The position numbers and the translations under genes were made by a program. The notes under the pieces are model-generated. The model saw only the letters and a list, made by a program, of their open reading frames with translations. It did not search any database and was not told where the DNA came from. Shown piece by piece: positions 28,248-37,419 of a DNA stretch of 64,000 nt. The stretch's first letter is position 1. Every line of letters begins with the position of its first letter. The stretch is taken from positions 2,445,501 to 2,509,500 of the forward strand of contig NZ_CP058669.1 in assembly GCF_014323565.1 (NCBI RefSeq), given 5' to 3'. Source of the stretch: Hyphobacterium sp. CCMP332. GTDB lineage: Bacteria; Pseudomonadota; Alphaproteobacteria; Caulobacterales; Maricaulaceae.

Positions 28248-28658
28248 CTAGATGGCTTCGAAATCATCGTCGGAGACCGACATCCGGAGGATCTGGGCCA
28301 GCGAGTGCTGTTGGCCCGCCGCGCGGCCACACAGATACTCATTCTTGTCGAGCTGATTGACCTCGGACGAAATCGCGCCGCTATCGACCCGCATGGAGCC
28401 GGACAGAACCACAATCGGCGTTGACGGGCACAAGCCCTGCATCGTCGTCAGCGTGTCGTCGGGATTGATGGAATCGGGCAGTCGCAAGTCAAGCAGGACG
28501 AGATCATATCTCTTTTTCTTCAGCTTGCGGCGGGCGTCCCGAAGATCGCGTACGACCTCGAAACCGATATCGTAATCGCCGGATTCAAAAACATTGTTCT
28601 GAACCAGCAAGGCGTCCGCAAAATCATCTTCAACGTGCAATACATTCAACGCCGACAT
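28248..28658 (-). CDS. Single-domain response regulator
   Basis: A 136-residue receiver domain: LHVEDDFADALLVQ at the start, phosphoacceptor Asp in DLVLLDLRLPD (about residue 55), and VVLSGS for the Ser/Thr switch. The usual conserved Lys lies in QLDKNEY rather than the common KP pair. A C-terminal extension of about 25 residues follows the domain. There is no output domain, so it should act by protein contacts. The start at 28658 was preferred over 28691 to match the receiver N-terminus. Confidence 0.87.
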   Translation of the reverse strand: MSALNVLHVEDDFADALLVQNNVFESGDYDIGFEVVRDLRDARRKLKKKRYDLVLLDLRLPDSINPDDTLTTMQGLCPSTPIVVLSGSMRVDSGAISSEVNQLDKNEYLCGRAAGQQHSLAQILRMSVSDDDFEAI

Positions 28659-28733
28659 AGCCTGACCTGTCCTTCTTCCCTGAAGAGACATATGCGCCCG
28701 ATTTCGTTAACGGCATCTTTACAAAAGGAGGGC

Positions 28734-29630
28734 TCAGAGGATTTCTGCGGTCTCCAGACCGGCCCGCCGCGCGGCGGCGGTGATCGTGTTCCGCAACAGC
28801 ATGGCGATGGTCATCGGCCCGATGCCGCCCGGCACGGGTGTAATCCAGCCAGCGCGTTCGGCCGCCGCCGCGAAAGCCACATCGCCGACCAGACGGGTCT
28901 TGCCGTCCCCGCCTTCCGGCGCGTCGATACGATTGATCCCGACGTCCAGCACACAGGCCCCCGGCTTGATCCAGTCGCCCTGTATCATCTCCGGCCGTCC
29001 GACGGCCGCCACCAGAATATCGGCCTGCCGCGCCAGTTCGGGCAGGTTCCTTGTACGCGAATGGGCCATCGTGACCGTGCAGTCCTTCTCGAGAAAGAGC
29101 AGGGCGGCCGGCTTTCCGACCAGTATGGAGCGGCCGATCACCAGCACCGACTTGCCGGTCAGATCGCCCATCGCCCGTTCGGCCAGCAGGACGCAGCCCG
29201 CCGGCGTGCACGGGCGCAAGCCGGCTTCTCCGCCGAGGAGACGCCCGGCGCTGATCGCGGTCAGCCCGTCAACATCCTTGTCGGGATCAATCCGGTTGAT
29301 CACGGCGGCCGCATTGATGTGATCGGGCAGTGGCATCTGCACCAGAATGCCATCGACGGCCGGATTGGCATTCAGTTGCTCGACGATTTCGATCACTTCG
29401 GCCTGACTGATGGCGGCCGGCTTGCGGATGGCGGTCGACTCCATGCCGGCTGCTTCGGCGCGCCGCACCTTGTTGCGGACATAGACCTCGCTGGCCGGAT
29501 CGTCACCGATCAGCACAACGGCCAGACCAGGCTTGCGGCCGAGCAGATTTTCCAGCTGTGCGGCCGCCGCGGCGACGCGCGCATCCAGATCGGCGGCGAC
29601 AGATTTTCCGTCGATGAGTTTTGCGGTCAT
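28734..29630 (-). CDS. folD: Bifunctional methylenetetrahydrofolate dehydrogenase/cyclohydrolase
   Basis: A 298-residue Fol[28 protein letters not shown] (catalytic Lys region), [61 protein letters not shown] for the NADP site, VGINR and [18 protein letters not shown]. It interconverts methylene-, methenyl- and formyl-tetrahydrofolate. The start at 29630 overlaps the DUF167 stop (ATGA). The yggT-DUF167-folD order suggests one transcript. Confidence 0.97.
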   Translation of the reverse strand: MTAKLIDGKSVAADLDARVAAAAAQLENLLGRKPGLAVVLIGDDPASEVYVRNKVRRAEAAGMESTAIRKPAAISQAEVIEIVEQLNANPAVDGILVQMPLPDHINAAAVINRIDPDKDVDGLTAISAGRLLGGEAGLRPCTPAGCVLLAERAMGDLTGKSVLVIGRSILVGKPAALLFLEKDCTVTMAHSRTRNLPELARQADILVAAVGRPEMIQGDWIKPGACVLDVGINRIDAPEGGDGKTRLVGDVAFAAAAERAGWITPVPGGIGPMTIAMLLRNTITAAARRAGLETAEIL

Positions 29631-29938
29631 GTGTCGGCCTCCGTCAGTTTCGCGGCCAGCGCCCCGGCCTCTCCGGCCTCGCATGCAATGGCGATCGTCT
29701 TGATCCGGCTGGTCTGGCCGCGTGTCAGTGTCAGCCGGGTTTTACCGATTCCCATCCGTTTGGCGAGCAGTTTGACAAGCGCGGCATTGGCCTTGCCTTT
29801 CTCCGGTACAGCCCGGACATGCGCGCGCAGAACGTCTTGCCCGTCGGCATCCGTCTCCCAGCCATCCAGACTGTCACGGCGCGCATTCGGGGTCAGGCGG
29901 ACAGAAATGGAAAAGCCGGCAGGTTTCAATGCTGGCAA
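29627..29938 (-). CDS. DUF167 (YggU) family protein
   Basis: A 103-residue small protein with the DUF167 core: [62 protein letters not shown]. Structure-only family, function unknown. It is sandwiched between yggT (1 bp away) and folD (overlap), a pairing with yggT that is common in proteobacteria. Confidence 0.93.
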   Translation of the reverse strand: MPALKPAGFSISVRLTPNARRDSLDGWETDADGQDVLRAHVRAVPEKGKANAALVKLLAKRMGIGKTRLTLTRGQTSRIKTIAIACEAGEAGALAAKLTEADT

Positions 29939-30238
29939 CTAGAATATCGAGACGATACCGCCTCGCAGGGCATAGATAACGAACTGGACCAGCAGGAAGG
30001 CAACCAGCGGTGAAAAGTCGAATCCACCCATGCTGGGCAGGATGGACCGGATCGGCCGCAGCACGGGTTCAGTGAGAGTAGACGTTATACGCCAGATGGT
30101 ACTGACAACCGGATTGTAGGGATTGACGATCTTGAAGCTGATCAGCCAGCTCAGAATAATCGACGCAATCAGAAGGATCAGGAAAAGGTTAAGCACGGGA
30201 ATCAAAAGCAAATGAATAATGCTATCAACAAGGGACAT
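29939..30238 (-). CDS. YggT family membrane protein
   Basis: A 99-residue inner-membrane protein. The start at 30238 follows GGAAGAG. Two hydrophobic helices flank the family motif PYNPVVSTIWRITSTLTEPVLRPIRSILPSMGGFDFSPLVAF. YggT proteins have been linked to osmotic protection and cell-division-site positioning in some bacteria; the role is unproven here. The longer open frame upstream is the antisense of tRNA-Ala and was discarded. Confidence 0.93.
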   Translation of the reverse strand: MSLVDSIIHLLLIPVLNLFLILLIASIILSWLISFKIVNPYNPVVSTIWRITSTLTEPVLRPIRSILPSMGGFDFSPLVAFLLVQFVIYALRGGIVSIF

Positions 30239-30399
30239 GTTCGCTCTTCCATTCTCACCGGAAATTTCCCCTGCTCTAGCCCCTATCCGGGGGGGATCGC
30301 AAGCAAATGCCGGATCGGCTTGCATATACCACCCGCAACCGGCGGCGAAATCTTGACGCTTCCGCGGTGCGGTCCTATTCCTCGGCCTCCCAATCGGTC

Positions 30400-30475
<76 letters not shown>

Positions 30476-30535
30476 TATCAAGCCGGTCTGCCGGAGGCGG
30501 AAAATTCGGCCCGGGGGATCGATTTTGGGTGCGAA

Positions 30536-30555
30536 ATGTCCCGGCAGGGGCCTTC
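30536..30555 (+). repeat. tRNA-trailer motif copy 2
   Basis: ATGTCCCGGCAGGGGCCTTC, 61 nt after tRNA-Ala; one base differs from the copy at 63962-63981. The 30476-30807 stretch holds this motif, a terminator and the promoter region of the following protease gene, but no gene. Confidence 0.65.
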
Positions 30556-30621
30556 GCCGCCGGCTTCAGGTGGCTTCGCCCGCCCGAAGGCGGCGCAGGC
30601 GAAAGCGGACCATAGAGATCA

Positions 30622-30656
30622 AACGCCGTGCGGGTATCAGTTCGGCGTTTTCTTTT
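30622..30656 (+). terminator. Intrinsic terminator downstream of tRNA-Ala
   Basis: A 7-bp stem AACGCCG / CGGCGTT with a 14-nt loop, followed by TTCTTTT. The likely 3' end of the tRNA-Ala transcript. Confidence 0.65.
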
Positions 30657-30819
30657 GCCCTTTGACGGGTCGGAGCGTCCGTAAAATCTGCATCAACCCG
30701 TTATCGGATTGTAAACCACCAGATCAATTAACCCTTTGGAAACCAATAAAATTAGGTCGAATTTGAACTAAATGCGCGAGAACTGATCCCACATTCAGGC
30801 AATCCTGATGGGGGATGAC

Positions 30820-33771
30820 ATGAAAAAGTTTCTGCGTAATACCGCCGCCGCTACAGTATTGGCTTTCGCGATCACGCCAATGACATCTGTTGCGGCCTGG
30901 GCCGGGAAAAAGGACGACCAGCAGTCGGCCGAAACGCCAACTTTCCTGTTCGCCTATCGCGGAGACATCAATCCGTTCCGCGGCGATATCAGTCCCTTCC
31001 ATGGCGACATTGATCCCTTCCACGGGGACATCAATCCGTTCCGCGGGGACATCTCTCCCTTCTACGGCGATATTTCACCGTTCTGGGGCGACATCTCGCC
31101 GTTCTGGGGCGACATCAATCCCTTCCACGGCGATATCAACCCCTTCCATGGCGACATCTCTCCGTTCTGGGGCGACATCTCGCCCTTCTATGGCGACATC
31201 GACCCCTTCTATGGTGATATCAATCCTTTCTACGGTGACATCAGCCCGTTCTGGGGCGATATCGGTCCGTTCTGGGGCGACATCAACGCCTTCTGGGGCG
31301 ATATCGACCCCTTCCAGGACACCGCGACGTCCGATTATGCGTCGGTCGCTGCACAGCTCCAGGCCATCTTTGACCGGGCCGAGGACGTCTTTGGCGGCGC
31401 GGTCGCCCATGAAACCGGACAATCGGTGCAAGAGGCCGTTCTGGCCGACCTGCTCGCCCGTTATGGTCTCGACCTGTCCAATCCGGACAGCCTCGCCAAT
31501 ATGGATGCCGCCGACCGCTCGGCCTTCTTCCTCGATTTCTATGATGGGCTGATGGGCTTTACCGGTCTGGACCGTGTCGATCACTGGATGCCGCAGATCA
31601 ACTGGACGCCTGCCCTGTCGCAGGCAGCAGGCGCCGGCAACAATGTAATCGTCGGCCTGCTCGACTTCTCCTTCACCACCGAGGAAGCCCTGAATGTACG
31701 CAACTCCAAAGGTGAGCGCGACTATCTCGGCTTTGCGCACGGCGCGGCCGTGGCGGGTCTGATCAATGCGCCACTGGATGGTGAAGGCGTGATGGGGCTG
31801 GCCCCGAATGCCACGCTCGTCACCTATAATCCGTTCGATGACACCCTCTCGACCAATTTCGACGATGTGCGCGATGGTATCGATGCGCTGCTGACGGGTG
31901 GGGCCCATGTGATCAACATGTCGCTCGGTGTGCCGGGCACGACCTTCTCGCAGGACTGGGCCGATGTGTTCAGCGACCGCAAGATTGCGCGCCGCGCTGG
32001 CGATGCCCTCTTCGTCGTGGCCGCCGGTAATGACGGCTACACGCAGGATTTTGATGTCGACTGGTCCAGCGTGGGCGATGTGTCCAATCTGATCCTCGTC
32101 GGTTCGGTCGATCCGGCGAACAATATCTCCTTCTTCTCCAACCGTCCGGGCGAGGCCTGCTTCACCGTCAATGGTGTGTGTGAAGAGGGCAATCGCCTGA
32201 TGGACCGCTTCCTGGTCGCGCCGGGTGAGCTGATCCTCGTCTCTGATGGCGAGGGCGGTGTGATGCGCCAGTCCGGCACCTCCTTCGCCGCGCCGATGGT
32301 GGCCGGTGCTGCGGCGCTGGTTCAGGGCCGCTGGGGATGGCTGGAATCCAGTGATGTCGCCGATGTGTTGCTGCGCTCGGCCCGCGATCTGGGCGCACCG
32401 GGAACGGATGCTGTCTATGGCCGCGGCCTGCTGGATGTCGGCGCGGCAATGTCGCCGCTCGACCCGGATAACCTCTATATGGTCACCGGCGATCTCAAGC
32501 GCCGCGATGTGGCGGGTGCCGTGCGGACACGGGGCCGTCTCACCTTCTACGCAGCCGACGAGAACAGCGTCGTTCTTTTTGAAGACCTCAACGATACCTT
32601 CCGCGACTTCGTCGTCTCGCTTGACGATTTGACGCTGGACATGAGCGATGACGAGTTGGCCTCGACAGTCAATGCGGAAACCTATCTCCTGGAGCGCAAC
32701 CGCAATGCGGACAGCAACGGCGATGGCACGGCGGATTTCCGTGACACCACCGAATATGCCGCACCTCTGGCCGTCCGTGGCGACTTCCGCATCACAGCGG
32801 TGATGTCCAGCCACGATCCACGCGAAAATATCAGCGATGGCGAATTGCCGGTCCAGATCGGCATCCGCATGAGCGACGATGTATCGGGCCGCGAAATGCG
32901 CTTCGGTCTCGGCAATGGCGCGCTGGCCTTCTCCGGTCAGGACGGCTTCGGTCTCTTCTCCGACCATCGCCCGGAAACCGGCGGCGTCAATCCGGTGCTC
33001 GGCTTTGCCTCGGGCGGTCTCTACGGCATGGCCGGCTATACGCTGGACACCCGAACCCGCCTGAACTTCGGTGTTTCGACCGAGCGCGACGAGGACATGT
33101 ATGTCCTGCCGTATTCCGGCGAGGAACGGACACGTGTCTCCGGCCTGGACGCCTATCAGGCGACGGCCTTTGTCGGCGGGATCGAGCATACGCTTCGTGA
33201 CGGGCTGGAGGTCAATCTCTCCTACACCCTGCTGCGGGAAGACACCGGCTTCCTCGGGGCGCAAGGCACCGGCCCGCTGGACTTCAGCGGCGGTACGATG
33301 ACCGACGCGGTCACGTTCGGAACGTCTGTAGCTCTGCCAATGGCGCTCAACTTCGATGCGTCCGCCACGATGGCCCGCACCCGTGCCGGTGACTTTGACA
33401 GCGACGTTCTGGAATTGTCGCAAGACACACTGTCGACCGCCTTCCAGATGACCATGACCCGCAACGGACTGGTCTCTGAGGGTGACGCGCTGCGCGTCAG
33501 CCTGATCCAGCCCCTGCACATCGAACGCGGTGAGATGCGTTACACTGCAGCCGGTGTGGTGGATCGTGAAAGCGGCACGCTGGATGTCTCCACCCAGACC
33601 TGGCGTCTGGGCGGCGAGCGCCCGCTCTTCGCGGAGGCCATGTATGGTACCTATCTCTTCAGCGGATCGACGGAATTCAGCCTCTATTCGCGGGTGGAAG
33701 TGTCCGGCGACCGCCAGTCAGACGACATCAGCGGCTTCACCGCTGGCGGCCGTCTCCGCTTCGAATTCTAG
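30820..33771 (+). CDS. Subtilisin-type (S8) autotransporter with xGDIxPF heptapeptide repeats
   Basis: A 983-residue secreted protease. The ATG at 30820 is preferred over 30808 because TGGGGGA sits 5 nt upstream. Signal peptide (residues 1-32, ending VAAWAG), a short linker, then exactly 17 heptapeptides of the form [RHYW]GDI[NSDG][P/A]F (residues 47-165). The S8 domain follows: Asp282 in GLLDFS, His307 in AHGAAVAG (normally HGTHVAG), oxyanion Asn in VVAAGND, and Ser488 in SGTSFAAPMVAGAAAL. After a 200-residue passenger stretch, the last 300 residues are strand-rich and end in RLRFEF, typical of an outer-membrane barrel. Probably a self-exporting surface protease. A terminator follows at 33797; a TPR-EAL signalling gene is next. 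Confidence 0.88.
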   Translation: MKKFLRNTAAATVLAFAITPMTSVAAWAGKKDDQQSAETPTFLFAYRGDINPFRGDISPFHGDIDPFHGDINPFRGDISPFYGDISPFWGDISPFWGDINPFHGDINPFHGDISPFWGDISPFYGDIDPFYGDINPFYGDISPFWGDIGPFWGDINAFWGDIDPFQDTATSDYASVAAQLQAIFDRAEDVFGGAVAHETGQSVQEAVLADLLARYGLDLSNPDSLANMDAADRSAFFLDFYDGLMGFTGLDRVDHWMPQINWTPALSQAAGAGNNVIVGLLDFSFTTEEALNVRNSKGERDYLGFAHGAAVAGLINAPLDGEGVMGLAPNATLVTYNPFDDTLSTNFDDVRDGIDALLTGGAHVINMSLGVPGTTFSQDWADVFSDRKIARRAGDALFVVAAGNDGYTQDFDVDWSSVGDVSNLILVGSVDPANNISFFSNRPGEACFTVNGVCEEGNRLMDRFLVAPGELILVSDGEGGVMRQSGTSFAAPMVAGAAALVQGRWGWLESSDVADVLLRSARDLGAPGTDAVYGRGLLDVGAAMSPLDPDNLYMVTGDLKRRDVAGAVRTRGRLTFYAADENSVVLFEDLNDTFRDFVVSLDDLTLDMSDDELASTVNAETYLLERNRNADSNGDGTADFRDTTEYAAPLAVRGDFRITAVMSSHDPRENISDGELPVQIGIRMSDDVSGREMRFGLGNGALAFSGQDGFGLFSDHRPETGGVNPVLGFASGGLYGMAGYTLDTRTRLNFGVSTERDEDMYVLPYSGEERTRVSGLDAYQATAFVGGIEHTLRDGLEVNLSYTLLREDTGFLGAQGTGPLDFSGGTMTDAVTFGTSVALPMALNFDASATMARTRAGDFDSDVLELSQDTLSTAFQMTMTRNGLVSEGDALRVSLIQPLHIERGEMRYTAAGVVDRESGTLDVSTQTWRLGGERPLFAEAMYGTYLFSGSTEFSLYSRVEVSGDRQSDDISGFTAGGRLRFEF
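30958..31314 (+). repeat. 17 tandem 21-bp units coding xGDIxPF
   Basis: Exactly 357 bp (17 x 21). The G-D-I core and F are kept in all units and P in 16 of 17; the first residue alternates among R, H, Y and W, and the residue after I among N, S, D and G. Synonymous differences between units show the peptide, not only the DNA, is being conserved. Confidence 0.95.
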
Positions 33772-33796
33772 GCGCTACGACCTGTGGCTCACCTCG

Positions 33797-33828
33797 CCCC
33801 CTCCCGGTTTCCGGGAGGGGGTTTTTCT
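33797..33828 (+). terminator. Intrinsic terminator of the S8 autotransporter
   Basis: An 11-bp perfect stem CCCCCTCCCGG / CCGGGAGGGGG with TTT loop, followed by TTTTTCTTT, 25 bp after the stop. Confidence 0.93.
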
Positions 33829-33941
33829 TTGTAAACATGGCCGCCTGTCAAGCGCAGACGGCCCGATTCGATAAATCTTAAGCCCTTTGTGTTTTCCTCT
33901 GACTTCGTCGGCCAGACCATTGGCCGGACGCGGAGACAGCG

Positions 33942-36533
33942 ATGTCGTGGTGGAAATGGATTTCAGGTGTCTTGCTGGCCCTCGCCCTGATGGCGGGCCC
34001 AGCGAGTTATGCCCAGACCGACCTCCAGGCAGCCTCACCCTATGCCGATGCCATTGAGGCGGCGCGCACCAATATGATGAGCGATCCGCGGGCAGCACTG
34101 GAACATGCCCAGCATGCCGAACAGCTTGTGCCCATGGATTTTGACGGGGCCATGCAGGAAATGGCTCTGGCGTCCGCCGCCTGGCTGCAATCGGAAGCGA
34201 TGACGCGTCTGGGGCGCCCGAACGAGGCCTTGCCCCTCGCCGAACGAGCGCTGGCCTTGCTGGGTGAAAATCCGGCTCCGACCAAGCTCCATGCCGATAC
34301 ATTGCTGTCGATCGGCCGCATTCTGAAACTGACCGGTGAACATGGCGAAGCGCTGGAGATTCTGCAGCAAGCTTTCGATGTATATCTCGCCATCGGGGAA
34401 ACCCGCAGTCAGGCCATCGTTCTGCAATCCATCGGATCCATCTATAATGATGCGCGCCAGTATGACCGGGCGATCGAGTATTTCGCCGACGCGGTCGAGC
34501 GCCACCGCGATACCAATCTGGACCTCGCCACCTTCAACAATCTCGGCAATGCCCATACCGCGCTTGAGGATTACCCGCAGGCGCTAAGTTACTACACGCA
34601 AGCGCTCTCCGCGGCGGAAGAAATGGGCAGTGGCATGTTGCAGGCGCGCATCCTGAACAATGTGGCTTCCCTGAATATTGCCAATGGCGACTGGCAAGCG
34701 GCCGATACCGCGGTGGATCAGGCCTTTGCAGTCGCCGGTGAGAATTCGGGCGCCGAGTGGTCGCGTTTCCTGTGGGGTGTTCGGGCCCAGGCTGCGCTGG
34801 GCCGCGAGGAGTATGCGGCGGCGCGCACCGGTATTGAACACGTTTTTGACGGTGTGGAGATTTCCGAAACCAATCATCACTTTACCGATTTTCACGACTC
34901 CGCTGCGCGGATCTATGAAGCGCTGGGCGAGTATGAGCTCGCCATATCGCATTTGCGCGCCTTCAAGCGCCTTGAGGATGATGGCCGGGAATTTGCCGCC
35001 AACGCCAACTTCGCCCTGATTGGGGCCCAGTTCGACTTTGCCGCCCAGGACCTTCAGATCCAGCAATTGCACGCCGAAGGCCTCGCCCGCGACCTCGCCC
35101 TGGCCCAGAGCGAAGCCCGGCTGCGCATGCTCATTGCCGTCGGTGCCGGGACGCTCATGCTGGTCCTCCTGATCGGCATGGTCATGGCCATGCTCAACTT
35201 GCGGGCGCGGGCACGGCAGATGCGCGAACAGCTGAATATCGACCCCGAAACCGGCCTGCCCACCCGTCATGCGCTCGTCAGACAACGCAACCGCGATGTC
35301 CTCGATGACGGCTCGAACACCTATGTCGCCGCGGTCAATCTCAATCGCGCCTCTCATATCGAAAGCCTTCTCGGTTTTGCGAATTTTGTGGAATTGCAGA
35401 AGCAGCTCGGGGCCCGTCTGGGCGAGATTGACGGCGTGACATTCGTTTCCCTGATTGGCCACGGTGAGTTCGGCATCCAGCTCGATACCGATGACGAGCT
35501 GGTTGTCGAAGATGAAATCAACGAATTGCTTCGCGCATTCGGACGCCCCATCACGATTGACGGTGTCGATGTGGATGTCAGCGCCACGATTGGCCTGGAC
35601 AATGCCGCGGATAGCGAAATGGCCGTCCGCAATGCCATGATTGGCGTCAGCCAGGCCGAGGATCAGTCCACGCCACATGCGCTCTATAACGAACGCCGCT
35701 TCGGGGATCCGACCGAAAATCTGAGCCTGATGACCCGGATGATCGACGCGACAAAAGCGGGCCATATGCAGATGCACTACCAGCCGAAGCTGGATTTGCG
35801 GCGCGGCGCCTTCACGTCCGCCGAAGCGCTCTGCCGGTGGAATGATCCGGAGCGCGGTTATATCAGCCCGGATGCCTTCATTCCGCAGGCCGAGGGCACC
35901 GGAAAAATCCGTGAGTTGACGGAATGGACCATTCGGCAGGCAATGGCCGACAAGGCCCATCTGGCACAGAACGGCCATGATATATCGATCGCCGTGAATA
36001 TTTCCGGCGTTCTGGTAGCGGATCCGAAATTCGGTCAGCGGATTCTTGAAATTGTCGGCTTTGGTGCCAACGGGCTGATCTTCGAGATCACCGAAACCGC
36101 AATGATGTCCAATCCGGACAAGGCGATGCACAATCTTGACCGCTGGGTGGATGCCGGCATCAAGCTGGCGATTGATGATTATGGCACCGGCTTTTCGTCT
36201 CTGGCCTATCTCAAACGCCTGCCGTGTGAGGAATTGAAAATCGATCAGGTCTTTGTCAAAGGCGCGCATACGTCTGCCAAGGACCGGACGCTTCTCAAGT
36301 CGACTATCGATCTGGCCCATAATCTGGGCATGTCGGTCACCGCCGAGGGCGTTGAGGATGATGACATACTGATGGCTTTGCGGGTCATGGGATGTGATGT
36401 GGCCCAGGGCTATGGCCTGTCGAAAGCGTTACCGCTGGATCAGCTCCGGCAATTCCTTGATCAGGCGCGCTCCGAGCCTGCCCGGAATGTGCCCGGTAGC
36501 AGCGGATCGATAACCCAGTTCCGGGGCCGCTAG
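33942..36533 (+). CDS. TPR - transmembrane - degenerate GGDEF - EAL protein
   Basis: An 863-residue protein. A signal peptide or first helix (MSWWKWISGVLLALALMAGP) is followed by a periplasmic TPR array (about residues 35-380), one transmembrane helix (about 395-418), a GGDEF-like domain whose signature is degraded to GHGEF, and an EAL domain (about 605-850). The EAL side keeps EALCRW near 628, NISG, FEITET, DDYGTGFSSL, LKIDQVFVK and AEGVED, so c-di-GMP phosphodiesterase activity is likely, with the GGDEF part probably regulatory. The RBS GGAGACAGCG precedes the ATG. Its stop shares bases with the convergent mipA-like gene. The TPRs could sense envelope or secreted partners. Confidence 0.9.
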   Translation: MSWWKWISGVLLALALMAGPASYAQTDLQAASPYADAIEAARTNMMSDPRAALEHAQHAEQLVPMDFDGAMQEMALASAAWLQSEAMTRLGRPNEALPLAERALALLGENPAPTKLHADTLLSIGRILKLTGEHGEALEILQQAFDVYLAIGETRSQAIVLQSIGSIYNDARQYDRAIEYFADAVERHRDTNLDLATFNNLGNAHTALEDYPQALSYYTQALSAAEEMGSGMLQARILNNVASLNIANGDWQAADTAVDQAFAVAGENSGAEWSRFLWGVRAQAALGREEYAAARTGIEHVFDGVEISETNHHFTDFHDSAARIYEALGEYELAISHLRAFKRLEDDGREFAANANFALIGAQFDFAAQDLQIQQLHAEGLARDLALAQSEARLRMLIAVGAGTLMLVLLIGMVMAMLNLRARARQMREQLNIDPETGLPTRHALVRQRNRDVLDDGSNTYVAAVNLNRASHIESLLGFANFVELQKQLGARLGEIDGVTFVSLIGHGEFGIQLDTDDELVVEDEINELLRAFGRPITIDGVDVDVSATIGLDNAADSEMAVRNAMIGVSQAEDQSTPHALYNERRFGDPTENLSLMTRMIDATKAGHMQMHYQPKLDLRRGAFTSAEALCRWNDPERGYISPDAFIPQAEGTGKIRELTEWTIRQAMADKAHLAQNGHDISIAVNISGVLVADPKFGQRILEIVGFGANGLIFEITETAMMSNPDKAMHNLDRWVDAGIKLAIDDYGTGFSSLAYLKRLPCEELKIDQVFVKGAHTSAKDRTLLKSTIDLAHNLGMSVTAEGVEDDDILMALRVMGCDVAQGYGLSKALPLDQLRQFLDQARSEPARNVPGSSGSITQFRGR

Positions 36534-37318
36534 AAACGCCGGCCGATGCCCAGCCCGGCAAAATACTGCATGTCATCACCGCGCACGGTCACGATCGGCG
36601 TGTCGGCATAATCACCCTGCAAGCGGTTGGCACCGAAAATGCCGGTGACGGACCAGTCCTCGGAAATCTGCTGGTCCAGCAGGAAAGTGACGCCGATATC
36701 CTGAACGCCGGATTGCGCCTGATAGACGGGCAGGCCGCTGGCCAGAGACCCTGCCGCATCGACCGAAAACAGGCGGTCGGCATAATCATCGGGCGAGCCG
36801 GACACAGACAGGTTTGCAATCAGCAGCGTCGTGCGCGAGAGCGGGGTGGCATAGGCGACCGAGCCGGACCAGAAGGCGCCGCCGAATTCACCGGTCACAT
36901 CGGCCCCGACGCGGCCACTGATGAAGACGCGGTCATACTGGCTCAACACGCCCTGTGCGACCTCGATGCGGACAAAGCCGCCGGCGACAATACCGCCATC
37001 TACTTCCGGCAGAAGGTCGACGACGACATCGCCGGTATGGTCATCACGACCGCCATAGACGCGGAAATAGGCGCCGGCCTCGACCTTGCCCTCATTGTAG
37101 AAGCTTGCGGAAATCCCCGGCCCCTCGATCTGGTAGACGACTCCGCCCAGCGTGGCACGTCCGGCCGCAAACGGAATGAAGCGGTAGCTATCTCCACCGG
37201 GAGATTCCGGCAGGGCGGCGACACCGATGGCCACGAAATTTCCGGGGCCACCCTCTTCTTCCTGGGCCAGGACGGGAGCAGTCATAAGCAGGCTGGCGAG
37301 GGCGGCTATACGCAACAT
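36530..37318 (-). CDS. MipA/OmpV family outer-membrane protein
   Basis: A 262-residue exported barrel protein with a signal peptide (ending APVLAQ). The MipA/OmpV pattern is clear: IGVAALPESPGGDSYRFIPFAAGRA, GPGISASFY, DGGIVAGGFVRIE, a GRVGADVTGEFGGAF block, SGLPVYQAQSGVQDIGVTFLLDQQISEDW, FGANRLQGDYADTPIV and a closing aromatic GIGRRF. Members are scaffold or uptake-linked outer-membrane proteins. Convergent with the EAL gene. Confidence 0.85.
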   Translation of the reverse strand: MLRIAALASLLMTAPVLAQEEEGGPGNFVAIGVAALPESPGGDSYRFIPFAAGRATLGGVVYQIEGPGISASFYNEGKVEAGAYFRVYGGRDDHTGDVVVDLLPEVDGGIVAGGFVRIEVAQGVLSQYDRVFISGRVGADVTGEFGGAFWSGSVAYATPLSRTTLLIANLSVSGSPDDYADRLFSVDAAGSLASGLPVYQAQSGVQDIGVTFLLDQQISEDWSVTGIFGANRLQGDYADTPIVTVRGDDMQYFAGLGIGRRF

Positions 37319-37419
37319 GGGGTCACTCCATTCATGGTTTGCAGAGTCTTACGAAAATCCGGCGAAATCGGATGAGTCCGGAACCGGATTTTATACGCTC
37401 ATCTGATATTGATCCCGGC

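Noticed and set aside
30958-31314. CRISPR-like array of 21-bp repeats
   Set aside because: Units are contiguous, in frame and lack spacers; they encode a peptide repeat.
31075-33519. Long open frame (814 codons) on the minus strand inside the protease gene
   Set aside because: It is antisense to the S8 autotransporter, whose motifs are unambiguous; the frame is open because of codon bias and the repeats.
34584-36320. Long minus-strand frame opposite the EAL gene
   Set aside because: Shadow frame; the EAL/GGDEF reading on the other strand is certain.
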